Source: Jacaranda mimosifolia (taxonomy: Eukaryota > Streptophyta > Magnoliopsida > Lamiales > Bignoniaceae). From it: a stretch of DNA of 64,000 nucleotides. Under the pieces are notes generated by a model. The model was given only the letters and a program-made list of their open reading frames with translations, did no database searches and was not told where the DNA came from. Below, in pieces: positions 29,111 to 43,100 of the stretch. Where the stretch lies: assembly GCA_018894105.1 (NCBI GenBank), contig CM032128.1, forward strand, positions 32,821,299-32,885,298, read 5' to 3'. The number at the start of each line of letters is the position of its first letter. The first letter of the stretch is position 1. The position numbers and the translations under genes were made by a program.

Positions 29111-29875
29111 CTGTCCGTGGATATAGTGGTAGGAGTAGTAGCCATGTCCAGAATTGTATGATAATGATACCCTTCAGATTTATGTTGTGAAATTTAAAGT
29201 TGAAGGTAGAGTGATGATGAGTATCTCCCAGTAAAGGCCATTCAAAGATTAATACCACATGTCATGTTGATGCGGCACACAAGTCAAAATGAGTTTGTCT
29301 TCTGAAGCACATGTGTTAGGTTTGGCTTGAAAAACATGTTGCCAATATTTGATAATATACCCAACTTAGCTTGTTCAACTTTAAACCAAGCAAAATAATC
29401 GCATGATTCATGGTTTTTGCTGTTGAATGTTATGATTAGGTACAATTGATTTTCAACTTAAAAACTGGAGACAGAAGTGTACTCACCCTTATAATTAATT
29501 GTATTTTGCTGAAAATCTGTGTCGCATGCTTTACTGATGTGGGTCTATGCAAAATTATGGCAATAGAGCGGGTCGCACGTGAAGAGTTCAGGTTTGGGTT
29601 TGAAATATCAGAAGTTTTGACCTTGATACACACAAGTGTTTGGGCCCTGAAAACTGATTACAAAGGTTTTATGTTTTTTTGACAACTAAAATTCTCACTG
29701 TTAAGTTAGATTTGGACTATAAAAATATGTAAATAATAAGGAGATGGAGCTAGTGAATGAGCTCATGAATAATACTTTCTTTTTATATTGGGAGATGGGA
29801 TTATTTATAGTAGGTTTTTTTATCGCCAATATGATATGGGCTATTTGGGGATTTGGCGCTTGTTGGATTGATGTT
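29109..29875. other. Spacer
   Basis: No gene recognised. Confidence 0.35.
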
Positions 29876-30138
29876 CATGGAATTGGGTTCAATTTGACGT
29901 CAACTCAAGTCGAGTTTTAGCTAATCAAGATGCAGACTCGACTTATTTGCAATGTGTTTTGAACAGTGGGGCATTTTTGACATTTTATAATATTTTTAGA
30001 TTGGTCATGAGATTGGGTTCAATTTCAGGTTAAATCGGGTCAAGTTTGAGTCGATAAAAGATGAGGATTCTAATTTATTTGCGATGTACTTTTGAATGGT
30101 TGGGGTATTTTTGACCTTTTATAACATCTCTGGATTGT
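29876..30138. repeat. Tandem pair of ~130-bp diverged repeats
   Basis: Copies at about 29876-30003 and 30004-30138 share ATTGGGTTCAATTT, then CGAGT/GAGTCGA motifs, CTTATTTGC-type, GGGGCATTTTTGAC-type and CATTTTATAA-type blocks in the same order. Function unknown; probably the relic of a local duplication. Confidence 0.65.
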
Positions 30139-31178
30139 ACATATATTATTTGTATAATAGAGTAGGAAAAGTCTTTGTCAGAAATACAATAGAAAACAAG
30201 TTGGTAACTTATTTAATGTGGTTGTTTGGATAATTTTGAGTTGTCATGAGTTTGATAATCTTTAACAATTTTAAAGTACTTCCAATAATTATAAAGGATT
30301 TGAAAGTCAGCACAAATTCTTCAGTATGAAAAAGAGACATTGTACCTGAAAATTATAAAAAAAACTTTATTACCAAGAAAAGAGTGAAGCTTGTTTGTTA
30401 ACATGTCATACATTTCCTTGTATCATGATGTAAAGAAGCAATTAATAAAGCTGATGGATGCTTAAGAATGAAGGGTTTTAATGCAAATTAACACCCTTGT
30501 CTTCTGGATTGGATTGAAATTCATTATGGGAATCTATTGTTATACTGGATGTTGGGGGTACAATGAATTGAGTTACTAGAATGTGGAGGCAAAAAGTATT
30601 TATTCTTGCCAGACATGAACAATGTTGTCTTTTCCTTTTTGATGAACTTGTTCATTTTTGTTTCTTTGAGTTATTTCATTGATTTAAGGATATTTGAATT
30701 AGTTTATAAAATTTTCAAAATTTGTTATAAGATGATTGATAGTTTATGAGATTTTAAAGAATTTTTATAGAAGGGGTTTATAGGCTTTTAGGATGAGATG
30801 GTAAGCTTTTGTAAATTATTTTTTAAAAAAGTTAGGCACGTCTAATTTATATTTAATATTTTAATAAATTCAATTAACTTTAATGATAATATTTACATAA
30901 TTTTAAATATAATACTTTAAGGGCTCATTTCTCAAATGATATTTTAATATTTTGTAAGATTGATGTTGGAACTTATAAGATCCTTTAATTGAGTTAGCCA
31001 AATGCCTTCGTACTCTGGGAAAAGAAGAACTTGTCAAAAGTGAAAAATATTTGGGGGGAGGGGAGTTGGAGGTGAATTATCAATGTATAAAGTTATGCAA
31101 AAGTTATTAACTTGTAACATATTACTTTATTTTCTTAAATATATTCACCAAAATAGACATTAAGGGACAAATGGAAAT
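30139..31178. other. AT-rich spacer
   Basis: No gene recognised. Confidence 0.35.
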
Positions 31179-31525
31179 GGATTGTTTGGTTATGTTTCCC
31201 AAACATGTTGTTCTTGGAAAAGATAACCAAACATATCTCAATTTTTCTTGCAAAATGGATATTTTCAATATATATATATATATATATATTATACATAATA
31301 TATATTTTATTATTATTCTAACATTAAAAAAATAACTCAATTTCATTTTCACCTTAAAAATCCAACAAAAAGTATTGACTTGACTGTTATAGTAAAAAAA
31401 TCTCTCTCCTAAAATATAAATAAACATATCAAAAAATAACATTCACATTCTCCAATAATTCATTCTCCTAAAACACATAATAAAATAAAATAAAATAAAA
31501 TAAAAAAACATAACGAAACATTCCC
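31179..31525. mobile_element. MITE family D, copy 3
   Basis: ATTGTTTGGTTATGTTTCCC at the left and CATAACGAAACATTCCC at the right, with the (TA)n microsatellite and CAATTTCATTTTCACC block shared by the family. Confidence 0.6.
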
Positions 31526-32716
31526 AAAGTTTGCTGTTAGATTTCAAATCAATTGTAAATTCAAGTGAAAATAACTACAATTTCTTTTTCTTTGGGAAAA
31601 AAAAAAACAGACATCATAAATTCTGAGTATATATCCACATCTTGAAGAAGCTGTAAGAGAGGGATGGTTGCCAAATTGCATGGGGCAGTTGATAGTTCAT
31701 AATCAATGTGAATGGAAGTAATTGGAAGGAAGAAATATGAGAATTTGCAAAATAAGTTTTCAAAATTTGTGTGGGTGTTGCCCATCCTACAAGTGTGTCA
31801 TTTTCCAACTTAATTTAGTCTAAAAAAAACACTCCAAACCTCCTCTTAGGGATTTGTCCCACATTAATGCCAATACCTAACAAGTGGAGACAAATAAATA
31901 TCTCTGCAAGCCACATTAGCTTAAAAAAGGACCCCCCCCCCCCCCCCCCCCAACATCATTTAAATGATTTTTGGGAAAAAAGGAAAAAAATTAAAATTTC
32001 ATCAACCCAAAAATAGGAAAAAAATAAAGTGAAAAAAGGGCAGCTTGGCTTGTGGTAAAAGATTTAAGTGATGATTCATAGGCATGCCATTGCCAAGAAT
32101 TTGTACTTTTTCTTCTTTATATTAACCGGCATCAACTCTTAAGGTATTACAAAGCCATAATCCAAGATTACTCCCCTTTTACAGAGATCTTTTACTTAGC
32201 CAATTTTCATAGAAGCTCCAAAAGGATAACTAAGCTTATATTTTTGTAGGTATTAATTTGTACTGCAGAAGAGATATATAGACACAGCTCAGACTTATTC
32301 AGACTTATTTTCAAAACCTGATAAATCCAATCCTTACACACATGAAACTGATGTAAAGAGAGCTGATAAATGTGGGGCATTCTTATTGTATTACTGTATA
32401 AGAACTGGTCATCCCCACCAAATGGCCAGTTGCCAGATTCTTTCATGCTTTTTTCATTCTTGCTTTCATCCCTCATCCCCTTATTCAGCCACTGACAGTA
32501 ATTTTAATCATGATGGAAGAAATTGCTCCGTTTTCTTGCTTTGCAACGCAGAATCCAACTTGAGTCTCATGTTTCTTGTGATCATATCTTGGAGGTAAAC
32601 AGGCTTATCTCTTTTGCATTCAGTTATCTTAACTTGATTATCCTTAGTATTTTTCAAGAACAGATAGTCGATAAATTGCTATAGGATCAAGAGACGCCAC
32701 CAAGTTTTATGGTATA
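31526..32716. other. Spacer and upstream region of the DUF868 gene
   Basis: Holds a run of 20 C at 31932-31951. The last part is presumably promoter and 5' UTR of the gene at 32717. No other gene recognised. Confidence 0.4.
31932..31951. repeat. Poly-C run (20 C)
   Basis: Uninterrupted C homopolymer in AT-rich DNA; its length is likely variable and prone to sequencing error. Confidence 0.9.
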
Positions 32717-33616
32717 ATGAAGGATTTTCCTTCTTGTTTTGGTGAGAGTGGCGTTCAAGTTGCTGACTCTTCATCGTCGAGTACAAATAGAGCTGCAGCT
32801 CAAAATCTTGTCACATGCGTCTACCAATATCAGTCTCAGGGCTTTTCCTGCTTCATCACAGTTACATGGATCAAGTATTTGATGGGCCAAGGACTCACCA
32901 TTGGAATAGAGAATTCAACAAAGGAATCTCTCTGCAGAGTTGATATCAAGCCATGGTTGTTTTCAAAGAGAAAAGGCTTCAAAAACTTGATGGTGGATTC
33001 CACAACAGTTGACTTTCATTGGGATTTATCTTCTGCTAAATTTGGCTCTGGCCCAGAACCACTTGAGGGATTCTATCTTGCAGTAGCACTTAATCAAGAA
33101 CTTTGTTTACTTCTTGGAGACCTACAGAACGAGGCCTGCAGAAAGATCGATCTGGCCCCTGTTGCTTCAAAAGCAATTCTTGTTGCTAAAAGGGAACACA
33201 TATTTGGGAAGAGATTATACAGTTCAAAGGCGCAGTTCTGTGACAAGGGGCAGCTTCACGATATAAGAATTGAATACGATCCGGCTGAAAGCTTTGGGAA
33301 GTGCCTATTTATTTATATAGACAACAAGGTGGTTCTACAAGTAAGTCATCTTAAGTGGAAGTTTAGAGGGAACCAAACGATTATGGTTGATGGACTTTCT
33401 GTTGAAGTTTATTGGGACGTCCATAGCTGGCTCTTTGAAAGCATTAATGGGAATGCTATTTTCTTGTTTCGAACATGTGAATTTGGAGGAAAATTGTGGA
33501 GTAATCGGTCCCCATCCAAGCCCTCTCCATTGAGCTGGACAGAAAGAAGTAAAGATACAGATTCACAAAGTCGACATGGCTTTTCATTGTTGTTATGTGC
33601 TTGGAAGAATGAATAG
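32717..33616 (+). CDS. DUF868 family plant protein
   Basis: Intronless ORF of 299 residues. It begins MKDFPSCFGESGVQVADSSS, the standard start of plant DUF868 proteins. It carries the family blocks AQNLVTCVYQYQ, DIKPWLFSKRKG, FHWDLSSAKFGSGPEPLEGF followed by YLAVALNQELCLLLGD, and near the C-terminus VDGLSVEVYWDVHSWLF. Length matches the family (about 300). Nothing firm is known of its function; no signal peptide, membrane helix or catalytic motif is visible. It lies 335 bp upstream of the FAS1 gene in the same direction, without sign of co-transcription. Confidence 0.93.
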   Translation: MKDFPSCFGESGVQVADSSSSSTNRAAAQNLVTCVYQYQSQGFSCFITVTWIKYLMGQGLTIGIENSTKESLCRVDIKPWLFSKRKGFKNLMVDSTTVDFHWDLSSAKFGSGPEPLEGFYLAVALNQELCLLLGDLQNEACRKIDLAPVASKAILVAKREHIFGKRLYSSKAQFCDKGQLHDIRIEYDPAESFGKCLFIYIDNKVVLQVSHLKWKFRGNQTIMVDGLSVEVYWDVHSWLFESINGNAIFLFRTCEFGGKLWSNRSPSKPSPLSWTERSKDTDSQSRHGFSLLLCAWKNE

Positions 33617-33650
33617 AATAGAAAGTTTGATCTTGAATGTGTTATATATA

Positions 33651-33671
33651 TGTGTGTGTGTGTGTGTGTGT
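33651..33671. repeat. (TG)n microsatellite in the DUF868 3' flank
   Basis: About ten TG units, probably within the 3' UTR. Confidence 0.85.
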
Positions 33672-33951
33672 AGACAAACTTAGATTTCTTGAGTGCATAC
33701 TAGATTTGAAACTGGGATAAATTTTCTTGGCTTTTTATGAGTTTTTGAGTGTGTTTGGATGAAGAGCTGGATCAGTTTTAGTATTATTAATCTTCCTAAT
33801 TTCACGTGAGGAGAGATTGAGGAGTAAATCAAGAAATTGTAAAACGGATTCCCAATTCCGTCCAATTTTCAGTTGGAAGATATAACCGCCAAGCAAAAAA
33901 TCCACCTGCTATTTTCCATATTTCCACTCTCAAGATTCTTGATTTTCTCCA

Positions 33952-34980
33952 ATGGCAACCGCCGCCGTGCTGCTATCCTTCATCCTCAGTATCAATTTCC
34001 TCTCCGGCGCCGCCGGAGAGACCCCATCACTGCTAGTTCCCCCCAACACATCCCTCATCGCCACCATCCTCTCCACCCTCGGCTTCGAAGATCTCTCTGC
34101 TGCCGCTGCCGCCGCCGCCGCCAATCTCCCCCGCGGCACCCCCATCACAATCTTCGCCCCCACCGACTCCTCCCTTCTCACGTGCCCGTCGTGCTCCGTC
34201 CCTCTCCTCCTCTGGGAACACTCTGTTCCCGGCCTCTACCCCTTCCATTTTCTGGGGACATTGGCATTTGGCACCAAAATCGAAACTTTCGCCGCCAACC
34301 GCTGCCTCACTATCACCGGCTCTTCCTCCGCCGTAGATACTCAAAAAGTGTTCGTCAATGGAGTTGAAATTACTAAGCCGGACCTATTCAACAACGGTCT
34401 TCTCATCGTCCATGCTCTCCAAGGCTTCGTCTCACACTTATCTCCGCTTTCTTGCGTTCTTGAAAGCATGACTTCGTTATCCTTCCCTCAACAGCCGCCG
34501 CCCATGGCGGCGTTCTTTATCATGCGCTTGATGCTAAAAGACGCCATGATGAGGCTGCGTATCAGCGGGTACAGTATAGTGGCTTTGGCAATGCGGGTCA
34601 AGTATTCGGAGCTTTCGGACCTTAGGTCCATGACCCTTTTCGCTATTGATGATGAATCCATCTTCATGGACGGTGGCGGAGGCGGAGCCAGAAGTGGCCA
34701 CGCGTACTTGGCGGAGCTGGGGTTCCATGTTGTACCCAACAGGCTTTTGACGGCGGTGGATTTGATGGCGCTACCGCGAGGCACGGCGTTGCCGACGATG
34801 GAACGTGACAAGAATTTGGAGGTGACCACCGCCGGAGGCGGAGGGCCTCTGGCGCCTATGAGGATCAATTATGTGATGGTGAAGAGATTTGATATGGTGC
34901 ATAACGACAGAGTTGTGGTTCATGGACTGTCAATCCCCTTCCGCCACGTTGATCATCCCGCGACGTTTACTGGTGAATGA
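33952..34980 (+). CDS. Fasciclin (FAS1) domain protein, FLA19/20/21-like
   Basis: Intronless ORF of 342 residues. A hydrophobic signal peptide covers residues 1-22 (MATAAVLLSFILSINFLSG). The first FAS1 domain, about 35-163, has the H1-type motif PITIFAPTDSSL and a second conserved block LLIVHALQGFV. The second, about 190-330, has MTLFAIDDESIF and RVVVHGLSIPF. A short QQPPP linker is the only proline-rich part. There is no C-terminal hydrophobic tail, so no GPI anchor is predicted. This fits the FLA19/20/21 subgroup, extracellular proteins linked to cell-wall adhesion. The first half is GC-rich with an Ala run (50-57, (GCC)n), unlike its neighbours, and this creates long shadow frames on both strands. 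The start is well placed before the signal peptide. Confidence 0.88.
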   Translation: MATAAVLLSFILSINFLSGAAGETPSLLVPPNTSLIATILSTLGFEDLSAAAAAAAANLPRGTPITIFAPTDSSLLTCPSCSVPLLLWEHSVPGLYPFHFLGTLAFGTKIETFAANRCLTITGSSSAVDTQKVFVNGVEITKPDLFNNGLLIVHALQGFVSHLSPLSCVLESMTSLSFPQQPPPMAAFFIMRLMLKDAMMRLRISGYSIVALAMRVKYSELSDLRSMTLFAIDDESIFMDGGGGGARSGHAYLAELGFHVVPNRLLTAVDLMALPRGTALPTMERDKNLEVTTAGGGGPLAPMRINYVMVKRFDMVHNDRVVVHGLSIPFRHVDHPATFTGE

Positions 34981-36297
34981 AATAGAAAGATTTTTCCAAT
35001 AGTTACAACTTAGAAATAAACCAAATTTACATTGTTTTTCTGTCACAATTACACAGATGATGCTTTGTTAGAGAGTTTAGTTTTAGATAATAGCAAAATG
35101 CCTCTGCATAGGCATTCAAAACGCACATTGGATAAGGATTGGTATATACTCTGTTACAGCAAGTATTATGTTCAAGCTCCCCCATTTCAATTGATCAAAA
35201 ATTGAAAATTTTATGTCCAATTATTGTATCCAAACGAGTTCTGAATTGTTTGATTGAAATGTGTCAAGTTACTAAAGTGGGTTGTGAATCGTTGGACTGC
35301 GTGAAATGCCGATATTATTGTATAGATCTAATTTAAATCGCTAACATTAGCATACTAATCGATCTACCCGGTGGTTTGTGCGACACAAGGCATGAAAAAT
35401 ATCTTTGTTCTGTTTTCTTGACTGTATTTCTGGTTGTTTGTTCCATGCTAGTTATCAAACTTGCCCAGAAAAAGACATAGCAGCTTTGACATATCTTGTT
35501 GTTTGGCAATTAGTAGTAATAGCTGTGACAATATGTACATATACTTTGGCACCAATTTTCCTTGTCTCCTCTGTTTGCTCATAGAGATATTGAAAGCATT
35601 ATCAAGTGAATATCAGTCATCAAAAGCAAAAATCAAGTGTAGCTGTATAGATTGACAAAGATGCATTTCCTCTGCACCTCAATAATGCACCCTTTCTCTA
35701 TAATCAGCAAGTTTATTGTATCTTCTTTAACATCAAACCCTGTCAATAAATCTATATGCTAAATGTTGTAACTTCCAATCTATAAATGTGGCAACTTTTT
35801 ACCTGCTTCCAGGCATTGTTTCTATTTCTTCCCAGTTCCAGGATCAGCCGCACTGCAACTTGCCATTCTGAATTGGGAGGATGAACAGATAATGATATAA
35901 CTAAAGAGACTAACATTTTTTTTTCTTCTTATAAGAAAGAGAACAAGTTAAACATGCAAACATATTAGTAGATATGGTGGCTGAATAATTTAGGCTGTAA
36001 CGAGTACAAGAATAATTTAGGTTGTGGGTTGTATCAAGTACAAATCATGATGCAAGTCCCAAAAATTTCTAGAGATAAGAATATAAAAGAAAACAAAACA
36101 AAAAGAAAAGGATGCAATCGTAAAATACACAAGAAAAGGATGTCCAGATCCACCATCATATATTTATAAGTCGTCTTTAAACTGTTATGATTTAGTATAG
36201 ATCACAAGTAATTGAAATTTAACTCTAGAAAATGGAACTCTAGATCAACTACAGATTAAGAGAAGCAACTAACTCGTTCACTACCTTTGCATTTAAA
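34981..36297. other. Convergent 3' flanks of the FAS1 and WDR5B-like genes
   Basis: The two genes face each other, so both 3' UTRs lie here. No other gene recognised. Confidence 0.45.
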
Positions 36298-37965
<1,668 letters not shown>

Positions 37966-38039
37966 GGCTATCGAAGAACCACCGCGCATAAGCATATAAC
38001 TGATTACCTATAAATTTATAGGGTTCTTCGCATCGCCCC

Positions 38040-38047
38040 TTTATATA
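38040..38047 (-). promoter_or_regulatory. TATA box of the WDR5B-like gene
   Basis: Reads TATATAAA on the gene strand (CTATATAAAGG), 75 bp upstream of the preferred ATG. Transcription from about 30 bp downstream would give a short leader. Confidence 0.55.
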
Positions 38048-40168
38048 GTAGTGATTTGGCGCCTTTTCATTTAGAAACAAAACTAGAATTTCCTAAATAT
38101 ATTATTCTTTTACTTATATATATTTAATAAAAATTATGTATCTAAATAATTATCATCTTTTTTTCCAAAAACTTCTCTAATCAAAAGATAAGTCCAATAT
38201 TTTAATTATTTTTGAATTGTTTATTTAATTTAGTAATAAAGTATGAAAATTTTACTTCGTATAATTGTGATATAAAATATAGATATATTTTTTTTTATAC
38301 TAGTTAATTTATAATATAATAATATAAAAATATGCACAAATAATATGTTTACTCAAATATATTTTAAACATATATAACTGCGAACAAAAAATTGTTAATT
38401 TTGAAGTAAAAGTATTTGATTTATTATATAAGGAGATATTCTTATTTGTTGAATGGTCAATTAATCTAATGTAATTGTCCTCACTTACAGGGATGGAGCC
38501 AAAAAATTTATTCTAGGGACGACATTGAATACCAAAAATATAATATTTTGTAAATTTGAAATGATAATGAAAAACAATGACAAAGCATATATCCTTAATA
38601 AAAAGAATGGTTATTTTTTATAATTTGAAAAATGACAAAATTATAATATTTATAAATTTTTAATATAAAAAAACAAATTCCAAAGTTTTGAGAGGGAGGG
38701 AGGGCTAAAGTATAAGTGTAAAGTTCAAATTATAACCCTAAACATTGGAGGACATTTGCCCTACTGACATAAGTTCCACATAATATATAATGTGAGCCCA
38801 AATGTTCCTACCCACTACTTTTGTCGTATGTTTGTATAAATAATAAAAAAAATTGAACCCTAACAAGTAGATCACATTAATATCTTGACAAAAAATATGC
38901 ATATAAAAAAATATCTTGACAAAATTGTGGATACGAAATTTTGATATAAAATATTATTAATACTGGAATTCGTTTGTTAGATCACAAGTGATAAGTACTA
39001 GTAAATATCTAATTAGATAATAATTACTATTGTCATATCACACTATAATATATTATATATAGTTGTTATGTGGTTGACTTGAGCTATGATAGACATACAA
39101 GTGCACATTCATGTGTACTTTATTATGCACGCGCACTTTCTTTCTGCATTCACTCACTCGTATTAAAGATTTACTATAATCGAATAATAAACTAAATTTA
39201 TTATAATCTAATAATAAACTTTCTACGTATACATATAAAGACAATGTTAATCAACCTTATACGGACAATGTTATTCAACCAATTAACTGCATACAAACAC
39301 TTTTTAATCTTTCCAATTGACTAGAGTTAACATCGGCAGGTCACAAGAAAATAGAAGGCATTCGACATTATGCTACTAAAATTGTGATGTTATCCCCTTT
39401 GCATATCACCAACTAAAATAATAAACACACTCCAAGTTAACCAATTAACATTATTTCTACGACGGTTGCATTATGTTAATCTCACCTCCAGAATGTCAGA
39501 ATTCTGACTCATGAAACCAAAATTTTGATTCCAGAAAATGATGTTATCGCTTCAGTCGCCTGCACGAGAGCATGCTGTAATGAGCTGCCAGCAACTGTAG
39601 TCATTTTGGGTGTTTCTATTGGTCATGCTGCCCGATATTTTACCATGACGAAAAGTTGAAATACAAAAATTCTGATAAATGTAAGCAGAATAAGTATAGC
39701 GTTCAGCTGTACTATCTCATATATACTACTGCCATTTGAGAGAACACAGATCAACCGATCAACCACTATGCTTTCCTCAAGAGTTTGCCCTTTGCTGGAG
39801 CACTAGCTCGTCAACCTGATAGCTTGACATGAAGTCCACTATTGCCCGCCTGGCTCAAAAATGACCAGAAACATAATAGTATCAAATAACAAGCCACAGG
39901 CAACCACACCCAGGAGTAAAATTTTGGAATGAATATGGGATATTTATTGTCTGAAGTTTTTCAGCAACGCTAACCTGAACAGCACAAGTATGGACCAAGA
40001 GTTTACTGATTAGCTGAGGGGCGAACATTTCAAGGGTTGGTTTATGGAAAATAAGCAACCAGTTTTTGGTAAAATAAATTTCATGAGTAAATGATGAGAT
40101 TGTGGGAGATCATACCAGTAACGTCATGGTGGCAATTGGTCCAATCAACAACTTTTGACACCATCTCT
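38048..40168. other. AT-rich spacer and SKIP17-like 3' flank
   Basis: Upstream of WDR5B the sequence is very AT-rich. From about 39700 to 40168 it is likely the SKIP17-like 3' UTR. No other gene recognised. Confidence 0.4.
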
Positions 40169-43100
40169 TTACAAGTAATCAACCTCGTCTGAACTTTCTT
40201 CATGAATTGGATGACTGGAACTTGGATTGTCCTCATTACCACTGCTTTGATCACTGTTATAACTACTGTCTGATGAACTAGTGAACACGTATTCATCAGA
40301 TGTATGACTGCTTGTCAATGAGGGCGAGTTGGTATCGTTGTTCAGATCACTGCTGGTCATTGGCTCTTCTACGAAACTGAGCATCAGAACAGGAATCCCT
40401 ATTGAATAAAATAACAGACATACACTGTACGTGGATTCACATATACATAGACGCTAAAAGAGAAATCAGTTACCTTCCTTCCGCAGGAAAATCTGCAAGG
40501 ACGCACAAATTAGGCCTTTCTTCCAATAATTCACCTAAAGACATGAAACTGCAGAATCGTTGCATTACCATAGTTAGAACAGAGAAACGAACGTGCAAGT
40601 GTTAGCATATCATATCAATATATACCTTGGGGTGAAACATCGATGATACCAATCATCATCAGATGCCAGTCCCTCTCGATTTGATATGTCCTGTCAACAG
40701 GACAACAAGAATTACTTGCAGACAGCCAACAAGAAAGGGCTGGAAATATTAAAATGCATGACATGGAAGGGGAGAGATGGAAGCGAGGAGGGGGAGAAGG
40801 GATTATTTTCCATACATACAAGGTGCCTAAGGTGCCTGAAGCGTCCTGCAAGAATTGCTGACAACAACCGTGAAACTTCTGCCTGAATGACAAAACTGGT
40901 AGTCAGATTAAGCATTGAGCCAGTAGTTTTATAGAGAGAGAGATATAATTAATCCTTACTTCTCTCAAGTGCATACAATCCCGTAAAATCAAAACCTCCA
41001 GTAAGCTTCCACCTATGCTGCCACCAAGATTCCTAGGAGCAGGATAGTTGAGACATGGATGAAAACATGTGTGCATAAGAAAGAGACAGGCGTGCATCAA
41101 ATGAACTATGCCACATCTAAGAGAACTAAGAATACCTAAGAAAGTCGCCAGTGATCGAGTAGGATGTTGAAAAATCAACATACTTCAATTTGCGGAATCC
41201 CTGCATGGACATGATATATTTGTTATATGTCCATTCAACATACAGTTTTCATAACATCCCGTGAACAAAGAATAGGAGGGGGGGAGGGGGGGGGGGAAGA
41301 GGAAGACACATTACAGTGTAATAAGGACTCTTTCTGTTATCATGCAAGCATACCTTGACAAGTACACGAACTTTAGCATCATGCAATTTAAATCCTCTGA
41401 GTGCAAGTGAGGATAAATATGGGCAATTAGCTACCAGATCATTGCACGTTGGGACCTTTAAACTGTCATCTCTACCTGAGAGGACACAGCATAACATCAG
41501 CAAAATGACTTTTGAGAACTGACAGGACAAGATGACTGGACTGGGATGCACCTGTTTTCGATGATTCAAAAAATAGACGCTCTATTAGAGGACAAGATCT
41601 GCTCACTGCTTCCAGTGTCTGCCTCAGCTCCACATGACTGTCAAAAGAAATGAGTTCTCACATCAAACTAACAAAATTGTACAATGGAGGTTATTCTGTT
41701 ATCACAAGGTAACTCACAGTGCAATCAAGAGATCAAGTTGAGAGAATATATGCATCCAAGAAAATTCATACATAAATCAATTTCAAAATGTGGCATGTGG
41801 CAAACACACTGACTAAAACTTGCTGGTCCGAGAAAGATCCCACAGAAATTATTCTCTGTACCATGGGCTATTGGAGAAGCTAGTCCTCAACCTAACATTG
41901 TTGCATGAGGCAAAGAAAATTTAAGTACACCTTGGTGCAGAAAATGAGGCCATCAAAGCATTACCATACTACCATACATAATCTATCACAAATATTCATA
42001 TATGACAGAGATAAGGGGGCATGGAAAATGCAATTGCCAAAAGTGTAACCAAGATGTCCAGCTAAATGCAGCCCTATAGTAGAGAGCACAAGAAGGGTAC
42101 AATCAGCATAACACTGAAAAATGACAAAATAGCAGCTCAAGATGCTGACAATCTGTATTTGCGTTCTATCCAAATTTACTTGTCACAACAAAACTCTACT
42201 TTCATATAGTTAAAGCATCTAGAATTTTAGTTTCTTAATAATACACATTCATGATAGAAGCGGTTTACAATCCATTACACTAATATTAGAATGTCTCATT
42301 TGGAAACATAACTGGAGTGATTCAATTGATACCATTTACTAATTTAACTAACCAATTAACTTCAGGTGCATTAGACTCTGAATGCAACACATTAATGGGA
42401 TATATGAAATGCAGAAACTACAAGAGAATTACAACTTAAGCAACAAAGATGTTGTGTTACTCACAGGCCAACAATTTCTAGATCAAGTAACGAAGGGCAA
42501 GCTGATACTGCAGCGCCAAATGCTGTGTTGTCCATTCTTTCAATATTATAAAGATGTAATCTTCTCAAAAGAGCCCTTGAAAAGGAGAAAACAAAGAGAG
42601 AATAAGGTGTGAGACACTCATAGGAAAAGGGACTCAATTAGACACAGTAAATACAGACAGGTACAAAATGAAAAATGTTACCCTGGAGCACCACCATCAG
42701 CGATCAATGGAGCCAAGCAAGACCTAGTAAGAATAAATGACTCTTTTCCCTGTCTAGACCTTTTGTCATTCCATGAAAAACCTGATGTATCTGAGGAATT
42801 CCTAATAGAATAAACCAGTGCTTGAGAAGAACCCAGTGATGCAATAGGGGGGCAGGGGACAACTCCAAGCTTAAGGGACCTACAAACAGTAAGATAACCA
42901 GCATCATATTTTATGGAAAATTTGCAGGAATGCTATGCAAAACTATCACTGGCCTACAACCCTTCATGCGATGCAGACACTTGAGCAGATATAGCAATTG
43001 TAGATGCCACGCCATAAAGCAGCCGAAGAAATTAAAATTGAAAGAAGGGGGGTTAAGTGTAGATTAGAACTGGCTGACCGGCTACTTTAAACCAAAAGGA

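Noticed and set aside
29064..29258. Cys/Val repeat frame
   Set aside because: Direct translation of the CA microsatellite.
33873..34367. 164-residue plus-strand Arg/Pro-rich frame over the FAS1 gene
   Set aside because: Overlaps the FAS1 frame, which has a signal peptide and domains; the alternative is low complexity caused by GC bias.
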